Positions 7,648 through 17,059 of a stretch of 64,000 bases of DNA are shown here, in pieces. The DNA comes from Uliginosibacterium flavum (GTDB taxonomy: Bacteria; Pseudomonadota; Gammaproteobacteria; Burkholderiales; Rhodocyclaceae). The position numbers were made by a program, and so were the translations under genes. Location of the stretch: NCBI RefSeq assembly GCF_040566545.1, contig NZ_JBEWZI010000016.1, positions 22,733 through 86,732 on the forward strand, written 5' to 3'. The notes beneath the pieces are model-generated. The model worked only from the letters and a program-made list of their open reading frames with translations, ran no database searches and had not been told where the DNA came from. The stretch's first letter is position 1, and each line of letters opens with the position of its first letter.

Positions 7648-8985
7648 ATGAGCCCTCCCGACCCCCACGATCCCGCCATCCCTGCGCTGCCAACGCAGGC
7701 CAACCCGCATTTCCTGCGTGCTCTGAGCTCGCTGGCCGAGGAAACCGAGGTGCAGGCCAGCGAAGATGTATTCGCACAGAACGGCACGAAATTACTGGCA
7801 CGCGGTGCGCGCATCACGCCCGGCCTGTACGAGCAGATCATCAACCACCGTCTACGGACCCCGCTGGAAACCAGCCTGGCCAGCGCCGAAGGGCTGGACA
7901 CTGCGGCGCTGTGCCGTGTGGCCGAACAGGCGCTGGACGAAACTCCGCTGCTACGCAGTTTCTGTCACTGGTCGCAGGGGCGGGTCACGCCACTGGGCAT
8001 GCTTGAACACCTGCATTTCTCACCCCAGGCCTGCACCCTTCTCGCCGTCGCTGATCGCCACTCACCGGCCAATCGCCCACATCATGTCCGCGTGGCGCTG
8101 ATCGCCATGGGTCTGGCCAATGCCTGGCGCTACAACGACGCGCATCTGCTTGCCAGCATGGGCGTAGCCGGGCTGTTTCACGACGTCGGCGAACTGTATG
8201 TCGACCCGGCGCTGAGCCAGCGCGGCCACGAAATTTCAACGCGCGAATGGATGGCTTTTTCGGCACATCCGATCATCGGCGCAGCCCTCGCGCGCGAAGT
8301 CGCCAAGCTCGACAAGCTCACCCAGGCGGCCATTCTTGATCATCACGAACGCATCGATGGCTTCGGCTATCCGCGCGCGCGCCGCCGCGCCGAAGTGTCC
8401 GTCGGTGGACAGATTCTGGGCCTGGCAGAAATGATTTCGGCATTGGTCAGCCGCGAACAGCCGCGCCAGCATCTGAGCGTCGCGCTGAAGATCCTGCCGG
8501 GCGAATTCGCCCCCGATCTGGTCAGCCTAATCGGCGCCCTGTGCGAAGACTGCCCGCCCGACACACCCACCGAATCAGAAGAAAGCGACATGCCGGACGA
8601 CATCCACCGGGTCTTCGCCCGCATCGCTGCCACTCAGGAAATTTACGCAAACTGGCAAACCAGTAATTACAAATTTTCGCCTGCCGCCGAATCCGCTACC
8701 CACGACGTATTCGAGCGCTTCATCGGTGTACAAAAGGCCTTTGCCAGCACAGGCATGGACAGTTTCGAGGTGATTGCGCCTCTGCTCTCGCCAGCCGAGT
8801 TGCGCGAAGCGCGCGTGGAAGCGCGCTGCGTACTGAACGAGATCTTCTGGCGCCTGACCCGCATCGCGCGCGAACTGGCCCTGCGCTGCATGAAACTGCC
8901 GGAAGGCGAAGCGCAGGTGCTGATGCAACTGGTGGATGCGCTGGCCGGGAAAATCTGCGCCGAGGATTCAAAACTGGCGGCCTGA
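7648..8985 (+). CDS. HD-GYP domain protein (putative c-di-GMP phosphodiesterase)
   Basis: Cytoplasmic 445-residue protein. The middle part (about 148-300) is an HD-GYP hydrolase: conserved His in NRPHHVRVALIA, HD pair in GLFHDVGELYVD (about residue 178) and the full HHERIDGFGYP signature (about 232-242), so metal ligands and the GYP motif appear intact. It is expected to hydrolyse cyclic di-GMP. No receiver, PAS or membrane domain is visible; the N-terminal 140 residues and C-terminal 150 helical residues are unassigned. The frame is open to 7480, but I prefer ATG 7648 after the small upstream ORF. Confidence 0.85.
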   Translation: MSPPDPHDPAIPALPTQANPHFLRALSSLAEETEVQASEDVFAQNGTKLLARGARITPGLYEQIINHRLRTPLETSLASAEGLDTAALCRVAEQALDETPLLRSFCHWSQGRVTPLGMLEHLHFSPQACTLLAVADRHSPANRPHHVRVALIAMGLANAWRYNDAHLLASMGVAGLFHDVGELYVDPALSQRGHEISTREWMAFSAHPIIGAALAREVAKLDKLTQAAILDHHERIDGFGYPRARRRAEVSVGGQILGLAEMISALVSREQPRQHLSVALKILPGEFAPDLVSLIGALCEDCPPDTPTESEESDMPDDIHRVFARIAATQEIYANWQTSNYKFSPAAESATHDVFERFIGVQKAFASTGMDSFEVIAPLLSPAELREARVEARCVLNEIFWRLTRIARELALRCMKLPEGEAQVLMQLVDALAGKICAEDSKLAA

Positions 8986-9108
8986 AGAGCCGCACTCAGC
9001 TTGGTTCTTCAGCACACCTGCCCGGACTGGCTCGCCCCATAAGACTCTTCAGCACACCCACCCGAAAAGGACCGCTCCATGCGGTTCTTCAGCAAGGCCG
9101 TCAAATAA
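8978..9108. repeat. Dispersed CTTCAG element, with kup terminator
   Basis: Spacer between convergent genes containing three copies of the word GGYTCTTCAGCA(CACC) in about 120 bp. Read on the minus strand, 9087-9069 forms GAACCGC-ATGGA-GCGGTCC followed by TTTT, a plausible terminator for kup. This suggests the dispersed element can double as a transcription terminator. Confidence 0.75.
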
Positions 9109-11010
9109 TCAAAGCTCGACCTGGGTGCCGAACTCCACCACACGATTAGGCGGAATTTTGAAGAAATCCGCCGCGCTGCTGGCGTTGCGGAACATGAAGA
9201 AGAACAGGCGCTCGCGCCACATCGCCATGCCCGGCTTGATGTGCGGCACCAGCCGCTCGCGGCCGAGGAAGAAGGTGCTTTCCATCATCCGGAATTCAAG
9301 CTGGCCCTTCTCTGTCGCCTGCGCCATCGCTTCGGGCACGTCCGGCTCGTCCTTGAAACCGTAGCGCACATACATCCGATAGAAGCCGTAGTCGAGCTCT
9401 TCAATTTCCACCCGGTCAATCTCCGGCACCACCGGCACATCTTCGATCATCACCGAGAGCAGCACCACGCGCTCATGCAGCACTTTGTTGTGCAACAGGT
9501 TGTGCAGCAGCGGGCGCGGTACGCCCTGCGTGTTGGAGGTCATGAAAATGCCGGCCCCTTCCACACGCCGGGGCGGGGAATGAAACAAGGAAGAAATGAA
9601 GATATCCAGCGGCATGGTTTCCAGCCGGGTGCGCTCCGACAGCAAGGTGCGACCGCGATGCCAGGTGGCCAGCAGCGTGAAGATCGCCCCGCCCATGGCC
9701 AGCGGAAACCAGCCTCCATCAAGCACCTTGACCGAACAGGCAATCACGAAGGCCAGATCGACGATCAGGAACCCCACCAGGAAAGGAATGCTTTGGAACC
9801 AGCGCCATTTCCACAAGGCCTGCACCACGATGAAGGCCAGCAGCGTATCGATCAGCATCGTGATCGTCACCGCAATGCCGTACGCGGAGGCCAGATTGCT
9901 CGATGAACGGAAACCCAGCACCAGCGCGATCACGGCCAGCAGCAAGGTCCAGTTGATGCCCGGCACATAGACTTGCCCGATTTCGCGGGCCGAGGTGTGG
10001 ATATAGGCAATCCGCGGGCAATAGCCCAGCTGGGTCGCCTGACGGGTCAGCGAAAATGCGCCGGAAATCACTGCTTGCGAGGCAATGATGGTTGCCAGCG
10101 TCGACAAACCCACCATCGGATACAGCGCCCAGTCCGGCGCCAGCAGATAGAAGGGGTTACGCACCGTGGCCGCATCGCTAAGCAGCAAAGCGCCCTGCCC
10201 CAGATAATTCATGTACAGGCAGGGCAGCACCAGAAAGAACCAGGCCAGCTTGATCGGCCGCCGGCCAAAGTGGCCCATGTCGGCATATAAGGCCTCGCCG
10301 CCGGTCACCGCCAGCACGACGGCGCCCAGCGCCAGAAAGCCATGCAGGCGGTGTTCAATGAAAAAATTCGCGCCATACCAGGGATTGATCGCCGCCAGCA
10401 CACTCGGGTGATGAATCACCTGGGCGAGCCCTAATCCTCCCAGAGTCAGGAACCATATGACCATGACCGGCCCGAACAAGGCGCCTACGCTGGCCGTGCC
10501 CTTGCTCTGCATCCAGAAAAATCCGATCAGCACGACAATCGTGATCGGCACCACATATTTGTGCATACCCGGTGCGGCGATCTCCAGACCTTCCACCGCC
10601 GAGAGCACCGACATCGCCGGCGTGATCACCCCGTCGCCATAGAACAATGCGGCGCCGAAGATTCCCAACGCCGTCAGCGCCCACATCATGCGCGGAGAGG
10701 CATTCACCGCCGCACGTTGCGCCAGCGCCGTCAGGGCCATGATGCCGCCCTCACCCCGGTTGTCGGCACGCATGATGAACAGCACGTACTTCAAGGACAC
10801 GATCAGCATCAGCGCCCAGAACACCAGCGACAAGATGCCCAGCACGTTATCGTGATTGACCGCGATGCCGTGCCCGCCGAACACCTCTTTCATCGTATAG
10901 AGCGGGCTGGTGCCGATATCCCCGAAAACCACGCCGACCGCAGCCAGCGTAAGCCCCGCCAGACGCTTGCGTGAAACTTCCGTAGCGTGCCCTGATGCTG
11001 TTTGTGACAT
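9109..11010 (-). CDS. kup: Low-affinity potassium transporter Kup
   Basis: Inner-membrane K+ uptake protein of the KUP/HAK/KT family, probably K+/H+ symport. 633 residues is normal length. The N-terminal signature GVVFGDIGTSPLYTMKEVF is intact, followed by about twelve membrane segments including YGDGVITPAMSVLSAVEGLE and ALYADMGHFGRRPIKLAW. The C-terminal cytoplasmic domain (about 460-633) begins near LLATWHRGR and ends with the family's NASSAADFFKIPPNRVVELG-like tail. It is a single-gene unit, divergent from cobA. Confidence 0.97.
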   Translation of the reverse strand: MSQTASGHATEVSRKRLAGLTLAAVGVVFGDIGTSPLYTMKEVFGGHGIAVNHDNVLGILSLVFWALMLIVSLKYVLFIMRADNRGEGGIMALTALAQRAAVNASPRMMWALTALGIFGAALFYGDGVITPAMSVLSAVEGLEIAAPGMHKYVVPITIVVLIGFFWMQSKGTASVGALFGPVMVIWFLTLGGLGLAQVIHHPSVLAAINPWYGANFFIEHRLHGFLALGAVVLAVTGGEALYADMGHFGRRPIKLAWFFLVLPCLYMNYLGQGALLLSDAATVRNPFYLLAPDWALYPMVGLSTLATIIASQAVISGAFSLTRQATQLGYCPRIAYIHTSAREIGQVYVPGINWTLLLAVIALVLGFRSSSNLASAYGIAVTITMLIDTLLAFIVVQALWKWRWFQSIPFLVGFLIVDLAFVIACSVKVLDGGWFPLAMGGAIFTLLATWHRGRTLLSERTRLETMPLDIFISSLFHSPPRRVEGAGIFMTSNTQGVPRPLLHNLLHNKVLHERVVLLSVMIEDVPVVPEIDRVEIEELDYGFYRMYVRYGFKDEPDVPEAMAQATEKGQLEFRMMESTFFLGRERLVPHIKPGMAMWRERLFFFMFRNASSAADFFKIPPNRVVEFGTQVEL

Positions 11011-11229
11011 TGATTACCCTGTCGTCCCTGGCGGAGCGGGGACTGATTCTGTCTGAAAGTGCGGCGAAACTACCATCCTGTGTGCTCAGGAACAATCCCG
11101 CAGCATCCGAAGTGTTGGATTCAGGGTAATCCCTCTCGCCAGAACGATCCACATAAGGCCTACCACACGGCTCAAGCGGCCATTACGCGCATTCGCGCAA
11201 GTTGTGCGAAGCCGCTAAACTTCTGCCCC

Positions 11230-12003
11230 ATGGAAACAAGCACGCTCAACAACACCCCGCCGGGCACGGTTTATCTGGTTGGGGGTGGCCCCGGCGATCC
11301 GGAACTGCTCACTCTGAAAGCCGCACGCCTGCTCGCTGCGGCGGATGTGGTGGTGTACGACAATCTGGTCAGCGCCGCCGTGCTGGCCCACGCACGCGCC
11401 GATGCGGAACATATTTACGTCGGCAAGAAAGCCGGCAATCACGCCCTGCCCCAGCTGGACATCAACAAGCTGCTCGTCACTCTGGCTTTGCAGGGCAAGC
11501 AGGTGGTGCGCCTCAAAGGTGGCGATCCTTACATTTTCGGGCGCGGTGGCGAAGAGGCCGAAACCCTGCGCGCCGCCAACATCCCCTTCGAGGTGGTGCC
11601 CGGCGTCACCTCTGCAGCCGGTGCGGCCGCTTACGCTGGCATTCCGCTGACGCACCGCGAACACGCCCAGTCCTGCTTCTTTGTCACCGGCCATCTCAAG
11701 GACGAAGGCTGCAAACTCGACTGGCCCACCCTGGCCCGCCCCGGCCAAACGCTGGTGATCTACATGGGCCTGACTTCGCTGCCCGACATCAGCCGCGAAC
11801 TGATTGCCCACGGCATGGATCCCGCCACGCCCGCGGCCTGTGTGCGCCGCGCCACCCTGCCCGACCAGCAAACCCTGACCGGCACGATTGCCACGCTGCC
11901 GCAGATCGTTATTGACGCGGGAATCAAACCGCCAGCGCTGCTGATTATTGGCGGAGTTGTCGCGCTGCATCACAAACTCGACTGGTTCAGCGAGCGCACC
12001 TGA
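11230..12003 (+). CDS. cobA: Uroporphyrinogen-III C-methyltransferase (SUMT)
   Basis: SAM-dependent enzyme that methylates uroporphyrinogen III at C-2 and C-7 to precorrin-2, the entry to siroheme and cobalamin. 257 residues, monofunctional (no CysG oxidase/chelatase part). Signatures are VYLVGGGPGDPELLTLKA at the start, VRLKGGDPYIFGRGGEEAE, VVPGVTSAAGAAAYAGIPLTHR and IYMGLTSLPDI. Start ATG 11230 places the GGGPGD loop at the usual position; the open frame upstream is not needed. No other siroheme or cobalamin gene is in the window. Confidence 0.95.
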   Translation: METSTLNNTPPGTVYLVGGGPGDPELLTLKAARLLAAADVVVYDNLVSAAVLAHARADAEHIYVGKKAGNHALPQLDINKLLVTLALQGKQVVRLKGGDPYIFGRGGEEAETLRAANIPFEVVPGVTSAAGAAAYAGIPLTHREHAQSCFFVTGHLKDEGCKLDWPTLARPGQTLVIYMGLTSLPDISRELIAHGMDPATPAACVRRATLPDQQTLTGTIATLPQIVIDAGIKPPALLIIGGVVALHHKLDWFSERT

Positions 12004-12121
12004 ACCTTGGCCAATGTGGCATCCCCGCCACAAAGTCGCCTGCAGCCCGGTCCGGCATGCCAGAATCCGGGCACATTGCGGCGCCGCCATGCACGGCCGC
12101 CACTGCAACAAAGGGGAAGGC

Positions 12122-14155
12122 ATGCGCAAGCTGATCTCATTCATCCTGGCTGTGCTGTGCTGCAGCGCCTTGCACTGCCACGCAAGCGAAACCTCCACCG
12201 AAATTCCCGTCAGCTGGCAAACACTGAGCGATGGCAGCGGGCGCGCCCTGGCAGAAATCCGTAGCCTGCCTGATGCCCACTGGCAAGCCCTGCAAGACGG
12301 CACCCTGAGCTTGGGCTTCACCCGCGAGGCTGCCTGGCTACGCAGCACGATCATCCCACGCGACAAGAGCGGCTACGTCATCGAACTCTCCAATCCCCTG
12401 CTGGATCAGGCCACGCTCTACGTCCTGCGCGCCGACGGCAGCCTGGAGCGACAAAGCGGCGGCCTCGAAGAATCCGCCCGGGATCTCAAACTGGGGCCTT
12501 ATCACAATCAGGTTTTCGAGTTCGACATCGAGCAAGCAGACGAACCCGTGACAATTTATTTACGCCTGAATGCCAAGCGCCCACTGATCGCCTGGCCCCG
12601 CGTTTATGAAGACACCCACTTCTACCGCCAGAGCTTCACCCAGCGCCTGTGGTTGGGACTCTACGGCGGCGTGTTCTTCGCCCTCAGCCTGCTCAGCCTG
12701 ATGGTCTGGAGCACCACGCGTGATCGCGGCTATGCCGACTTTCTGCTCTTCATCGCCAGCAGCGGGCTTCTTCAGGGTCATCTGCTCGGCATGCTGCACG
12801 AACAGGCGCAGCTCCAGTCAGCCCCGATCATGGCATTTGCCGGCATCCTGCTGCCGGTAATCGCTGGCGTCGCCTTTGCCCACTTCGCCCGCCGCTTTCT
12901 CGACCTGAAACGCAGCAACCCGCGCGCCGATCTGCTCATGCGCCTGTGCATGGTACTGGAGCTGTGCATCCTGCCCCTTTACGCCATCGCCGGCGCGCGT
13001 TACGCCATTCCGGCCGACTACCTGATGGGCGCCTTCACCGGCGCTGCGGGCCTGTTCGTCGGCATTCAAGCCTTTCGCCAAGGCAATCGTGCGGCCCGCT
13101 TCTACCTCGTCGCCAATGGCATCCTCTTCACAGGTGGCAGCCTGCATGTCGCCAATGGTTTCGGCCTGCTCCACGCCACCCCGATTACACTCTATGCCTT
13201 CCCGCTCGCCGCCGCACTCAACGTCCTCGTCATCGCCTTCGCCCTGGCTGACAAAGTCAATCTGCTGCAACGCGCACACATCCAGGCCCAGAACGACCGC
13301 CTGATCGCCGAGCAACAGATCATCGAAGTCCTGCGCGAATCCGAACTCCAGCTTGAATCCCGCGTGCAGGAACGCACCACCCAGCTTGAAGAAGCCCTGG
13401 CCCTGCAGCGCCAGCAACACGAAGCGCTGGAGCGCAACAACCGCAGCCTGTCCGAATTGCACGAGGAGCGCGGCGCCTTCCTGCAGATTGCTGCGCATGA
13501 TCTGAAAAACCCCACCGCCGCGATCATCAGCTACGTCGATCTGCTGCGCGAGCGCTGGCACGCCTGGGACGACGAGAAGAAGATCAACCGTCTGGGCAAT
13601 GTACGCAGCATGGCCCAGCTGATTTTCGACATCATCCGCAACCTGCTCGACATCAACGCCATCGAGACCGGCCACTACGCCCTGCGCCCGGTCAGCGTTG
13701 ATGCACGCGAAAGCATCAAGGGCGTGTGCGAAAGCTACCGTCAGCGCGGCGAAGCCAAGGACATCCGCCTGAGTCTGGAACTGCCCGATGCGCCGCTCAG
13801 GCTCATGGTCGACAAGACCGCCCTGCACCAGATCATCGACAATCTGGTCTCCAACGCCATCAAATATTCGCCGCATGGGCGCAAGGTCCATGTCCGCCTG
13901 GAAGAGGAGAGTGGCCACGCCCTGCTCCAGATCCGCGACGAAGGCCCCGGCATTTCAGAAGAAGATCAGGGCCGCCTGTTCCGCAAATTCGCCCGCCTCA
14001 CCGCCCGCCCCACCGGCGGCGAACACTCCACCGGACTCGGCCTCTCGATCGTCAAGCACATCGTCGAAGCCAGCGGCGGCAAAGTCGGCTGCATCAGCCG
14101 GCTCGGCGAAGGCGCGACTTTCTTTGTGTGTTTGCCGCTTGCCGCCTGCGGCTGA
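12122..14155 (+). CDS. 7TMR-DISM sensor histidine kinase
   Basis: Membrane sensor kinase of 677 residues. A signal peptide (1-22) precedes a periplasmic 7TMR-DISM extracellular sensory domain (about 25-165, family words SWQTLSDGSGRALAEI and REAAWLRSTI). Next come seven membrane helices (about 190-390), a coiled-coil linker, a HisKA domain with phospho-acceptor His459 in IAAHDLKNP, and an ATPase domain with NLVSNAIKYSP (N box), RDEGPGIS (G1) and GLGLSIVKHIVEASGG. No receiver domain is present and no response regulator is adjacent. ATG 12122 is preceded by AAGGGGAAGG. Its TGA stop is the first unit of a heptanucleotide array. Confidence 0.93.
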   Translation: MRKLISFILAVLCCSALHCHASETSTEIPVSWQTLSDGSGRALAEIRSLPDAHWQALQDGTLSLGFTREAAWLRSTIIPRDKSGYVIELSNPLLDQATLYVLRADGSLERQSGGLEESARDLKLGPYHNQVFEFDIEQADEPVTIYLRLNAKRPLIAWPRVYEDTHFYRQSFTQRLWLGLYGGVFFALSLLSLMVWSTTRDRGYADFLLFIASSGLLQGHLLGMLHEQAQLQSAPIMAFAGILLPVIAGVAFAHFARRFLDLKRSNPRADLLMRLCMVLELCILPLYAIAGARYAIPADYLMGAFTGAAGLFVGIQAFRQGNRAARFYLVANGILFTGGSLHVANGFGLLHATPITLYAFPLAAALNVLVIAFALADKVNLLQRAHIQAQNDRLIAEQQIIEVLRESELQLESRVQERTTQLEEALALQRQQHEALERNNRSLSELHEERGAFLQIAAHDLKNPTAAIISYVDLLRERWHAWDDEKKINRLGNVRSMAQLIFDIIRNLLDINAIETGHYALRPVSVDARESIKGVCESYRQRGEAKDIRLSLELPDAPLRLMVDKTALHQIIDNLVSNAIKYSPHGRKVHVRLEEESGHALLQIRDEGPGISEEDQGRLFRKFARLTARPTGGEHSTGLGLSIVKHIVEASGGKVGCISRLGEGATFFVCLPLAACG

Positions 14156-14215
14156 GTGCTGAGTGCTGAGTGCAGAGTGCAGAGTGCAGAGTGCAGAGTG
14201 CAGAGTGCAGAGTGC
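14153..14215. repeat. Heptanucleotide array at a stop codon (9 units)
   Basis: Three copies of TGAGTGC followed by six of AGAGTGC, without interruption. The first TGA is the kinase stop codon. Because the unit is 7 bp, the three TGA-containing units place a stop in all three forward frames. Confidence 0.95.
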
Positions 14216-14254
14216 GTAATCAGTATGCTCCGAGAGCCGCCCCCGTATTGCCTC

Positions 14255-14342
14255 TGTAACACACCCACCCGAAGACCGTTGCTGGGAGCGGCTCTGCAAG
14301 CAAGCCCACTCAGCACTCAATCCTCATTGCTCAGCACTGAAT
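14255..14342. repeat. Dispersed element plus heptamer array abutting the queF stop
   Basis: 14255-14307 carries the dispersed-element words CCGAAGACC and GCGGCTCTGCAAGCAAGCCC. 14308-14342 is five degenerate heptamers (consensus NCTCANN read on plus) that end exactly at the queF stop codon (14343-14345, minus strand). A composite of the same kind occurs at 51770-51852. Confidence 0.8.
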
Positions 14343-15182
14343 TTACTGCCTGACCTCGAACAGATTGTCCGCCACCCAGCCCTCGTGACTGCTGCGGAAA
14401 GGGTTGATGTCCAAGCCGCCGCGCCGGGTGTAACGCGCCCACACCACCAGCTGGCTCGGCGCACACTGGCGCTGGATGTCGGTGAAGATGCGCTCCACGC
14501 ATTGCTCGTGGAATTCGTTGTGTTCGCGAAACGAGATGATGTAGCGCAGCAGCGATTCGCGATCAATCGCCGCGCCGCTGTATCGCACCACCACCGCGCC
14601 CCAATCCGGCTGGCCGGTGACCAGACAATTGGATTTGAGCAGGTGCGAGTAGAGCATCTCGTCCTCCACCGTGTGTTCCGCATTCACGCGCAACAAACCG
14701 GGCTGCGGCGAATATTGCGTTACCTCGATATCCAGCGCATCCAGACACACGCCCTGCACGTAACCCATCATGCGGCGCGGCTGGCGCTCCATCGGCGTGA
14801 TCGACACATGCACGCCAGCGCCCGCGGCGGCCGACAGATCACGCGCGATGGTCGCCGACACGGCCTCGGCATTTTCCATGCGCGTCTGGTTGAAGGAGTT
14901 CAGATAGAGCTTCAACGACTTCGATTCGATCAGGCGCGGCGAGTAGGCCGGCACACGGAATTCGCCTATTGCCACCACCGGCTTGCCGCGCGGATTCAGC
15001 CAGGACAGTTCGTAGGCATTCCACAGATCCTCGCCCACGAAAGGCAGCTTGTCCGGATGCAGCCCCAACTCATCGCGTTTTTGCTGGCGGGGAATCGGGA
15101 ACAGCAGTTGTGGCGCGTACTCGCTGCAGTAATCCGTAGCCCGGCCCAGCGGGGAGTTCTCAGGGGACAGATTTTCGTTCAT
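14343..15182 (-). CDS. queF: NADPH-dependent 7-cyano-7-deazaguanine reductase QueF
   Basis: Reduces preQ0 to preQ1 in queuosine biosynthesis. 279 residues is the long, bimodular QueF form. The catalytic Cys and Asp are in KSNCLVTGQPDWGA, and the EFHEQCVERIF and YTRRGGLDINPFR stretches are typical. Start ATG 15182 (MNENLSPENSPLG) was chosen over the open upstream frame, which runs into a palindromic repeat. No other queuosine gene lies nearby. Confidence 0.97.
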   Translation of the reverse strand: MNENLSPENSPLGRATDYCSEYAPQLLFPIPRQQKRDELGLHPDKLPFVGEDLWNAYELSWLNPRGKPVVAIGEFRVPAYSPRLIESKSLKLYLNSFNQTRMENAEAVSATIARDLSAAAGAGVHVSITPMERQPRRMMGYVQGVCLDALDIEVTQYSPQPGLLRVNAEHTVEDEMLYSHLLKSNCLVTGQPDWGAVVVRYSGAAIDRESLLRYIISFREHNEFHEQCVERIFTDIQRQCAPSQLVVWARYTRRGGLDINPFRSSHEGWVADNLFEVRQ

Positions 15183-15200
15183 GGCAATTCCTGCTTTGAT

Positions 15201-15251
15201 GTAGGAGCGGCCTCTGGCCGCGAGCATTTCGCGGCCAGAGGCCGCTCCTAC
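15201..15251. repeat. GTAGGAGC-type palindromic element (copy 2)
   Basis: 23-bp perfect arms (15201-15223 with 15229-15251) and a 5-nt loop, arm beginning GTAGGAGCGGCC. It sits upstream of queF and at the 3' end of the esterase gene, whose TAG stop (15248-15250) lies inside the arm. Confidence 0.92.
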
Positions 15252-16201
15252 GAAATCCGGGCCGCGCGCAAAGCGGCGGCAATCTCATCCAGCGCCATCC
15301 GCGCTTCGACAAACAATTTAAACATCGTCACGAAACCATGCACCATGCCTTCAAACTGTAGATGACGCGCGGCCACGCCACTCGCCACCAGTTTGGCCGC
15401 ATAGGCCGCGCCATCATCGGCCAGCGGATCGCATTCGGCTGTAATTACCAGCGCCGGCGGCAAGCCCGCATGGCTCGCCGCGAGCATCGGCGAAGCACGC
15501 CAGTCGTGCTTTTCCAGCTCGCGCGCGAAATAATTGTGCTGAAACCAGAGCATGGTTTCACGCTCCAGAAAATGCCCGGCACCGTACTGCCGCGCACTCC
15601 CGAATTCGGTCAGCAAATCCGTCGCCGGATAGATCAGCAACTGCTGCGCAATCGCCGGCCCGCCAGCATCGCGCGCCATCAGACACAACACCGCCGCCAG
15701 CGTGCCGCCCGCCGAATCGCCGCCCACCGTGACCTGCGCCGCATCCAGTTGCAACCCCGCCGCCGCGCTCGCCAGCCACTTCAGCGCAAACCAGGCGTCA
15801 TCCACCCCGGCCGGAAACTGGTGCTCCGGCGCCAGGCGGTAATCCAGCGCCAGCACCGCAATCCCGCAAGCATTCGCCAGCGCGCGACACCAGGGATCGT
15901 AACTCTCCAGATCACCCAGCACCCAACCGCCGCCATGCAACCACAGCATCACCGGCAAGACCGTCTCCGGGCTTGTCCCGGCAGGCCGGTACAGGCGCGC
16001 CGGCAATGCTCCGCCAGCATGCTCGCGACGCGAAATTTCGATATCGACGGCCGAAGCCACCGCCTCTGGCTCTTCGCGATAGGCGTACATCAACTTGTAG
16101 AAACTGCGCCGCGCCACCTCCACCGGCAGCTCGTGCAGACGCGGCGCATCGATGCGGTGAAGCATGTCGAGCAAAACGGCGGCGCGGGGAGCGAGAGGCA
16201 T
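15248..16201 (-). CDS. Alpha/beta hydrolase, HSL-type esterase
   Basis: Carboxylic-ester hydrolase of the hormone-sensitive-lipase family (317 residues). Oxyanion-hole motif HGGGWVLGD (about residue 90), nucleophile elbow GGDSAGG (about 162-168), later acid EADPL-type segment TAECDPLADDG and final His in EGMVHGF. No signal peptide, so likely cytoplasmic; substrate unknown. The stop codon is contributed by the GTAGGAGC element, so the native C-terminus may have been replaced by a few residues. Confidence 0.92.
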   Translation of the reverse strand: MPLAPRAAVLLDMLHRIDAPRLHELPVEVARRSFYKLMYAYREEPEAVASAVDIEISRREHAGGALPARLYRPAGTSPETVLPVMLWLHGGGWVLGDLESYDPWCRALANACGIAVLALDYRLAPEHQFPAGVDDAWFALKWLASAAAGLQLDAAQVTVGGDSAGGTLAAVLCLMARDAGGPAIAQQLLIYPATDLLTEFGSARQYGAGHFLERETMLWFQHNYFARELEKHDWRASPMLAASHAGLPPALVITAECDPLADDGAAYAAKLVASGVAARHLQFEGMVHGFVTMFKLFVEARMALDEIAAALRAARIS

Positions 16202-16493
16202 GGAGTGATTCCGGGGCGAGGCTGGATTTTAACAGGCGAACCCGTGACCCAAGCCAAACCCGTGCCGGGAAAGCAGGAATAGCGCTTGCCATTCCCCGGC
16301 CCAGCGCGCAGCATGCAAAGGCTCGATCCGCAAGCAGCCAGGCCTGATTCACGGAGCCCTCCCGGCACCCTCCTTCCCCGCCTCCCGCTCTGCAGGCGGC
16401 CTTCCGGCAAGTTCATCTCCGCTTTTCATGCTGTCGCCACTGCGCCAGCCATCGACCAGCTTTTAGCCATCCGCTCTTTTCAGAAAGCAAAAA

Positions 16494-16787
16494 ATGAACA
16501 GCATCGAGATCTGCCACTACAAGGGCTTCTCAGCCCAAGCCCTCGTTTACAAAGACGGCTCCGGTGACCCGCGCGCCCACGTCCGCACCTTCAAGGTCGC
16601 CGTGCGCATCAGCCGCGACGACGATCCGGCCCGCACCAGCTCGCTGTTCAAACTCCCGCTGGGCGCCCCCTACGAAAGCCTGGGCGACGCCCGCCGCGCC
16701 GGCTGGGAACACGCCCGCCAGATCATCGACGGCAAAGTGCCGGGATCTTCGCTGGATGCTGCCTCGGCCGAAGCCCCACAAGCCTGA
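16494..16787 (+). CDS. Small conserved-looking hypothetical protein
   Basis: 97 residues with no signal or membrane segment. It begins with a beta-rich stretch (MNSIEICHYKGFSAQALVYK, then FKVAVRISRDD) and continues with ESLGDARRAGWEHARQIIDGKV, which looks like a helix. The codon-position pattern is that of a real gene. I recognise no named family. The 290 bp before it hold no further gene I can support. Confidence 0.6.
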   Translation: MNSIEICHYKGFSAQALVYKDGSGDPRAHVRTFKVAVRISRDDDPARTSSLFKLPLGAPYESLGDARRAGWEHARQIIDGKVPGSSLDAASAEAPQA

Positions 16788-17059
16788 TTAGCTGCACGAC
16801 GGCAGACCCGCATCGCGCGGGCCTGTCCAGCTCACCTGCCTGCACAAGCCGGCCCCACGGCGCGGTGCACGGCAGGCACCTGAAGAAGCAAGCCAGACGA
16901 CGCTCTTCAGCAAATATCACGGCAACAATGCCGTCACCCCAATGATCGGCACCAGTTCACCTCGACCCCACAGCCTCGCTATTCCAGCGCCGGGCGAGTG
17001 AATCAAATCGCCCCTAATTGATGCCAGGACTTTGGGACGCAAAAGCTCAACAGTCAAAC
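16788..17059. other. Intergenic, dispersed-element remnants
   Basis: No gene seen. 16845-16915 contains degenerate dispersed-element words (CCTGAAGAAGCAAGCC and CTCTTCAGCA). The rest has no recognisable signal. Confidence 0.5.
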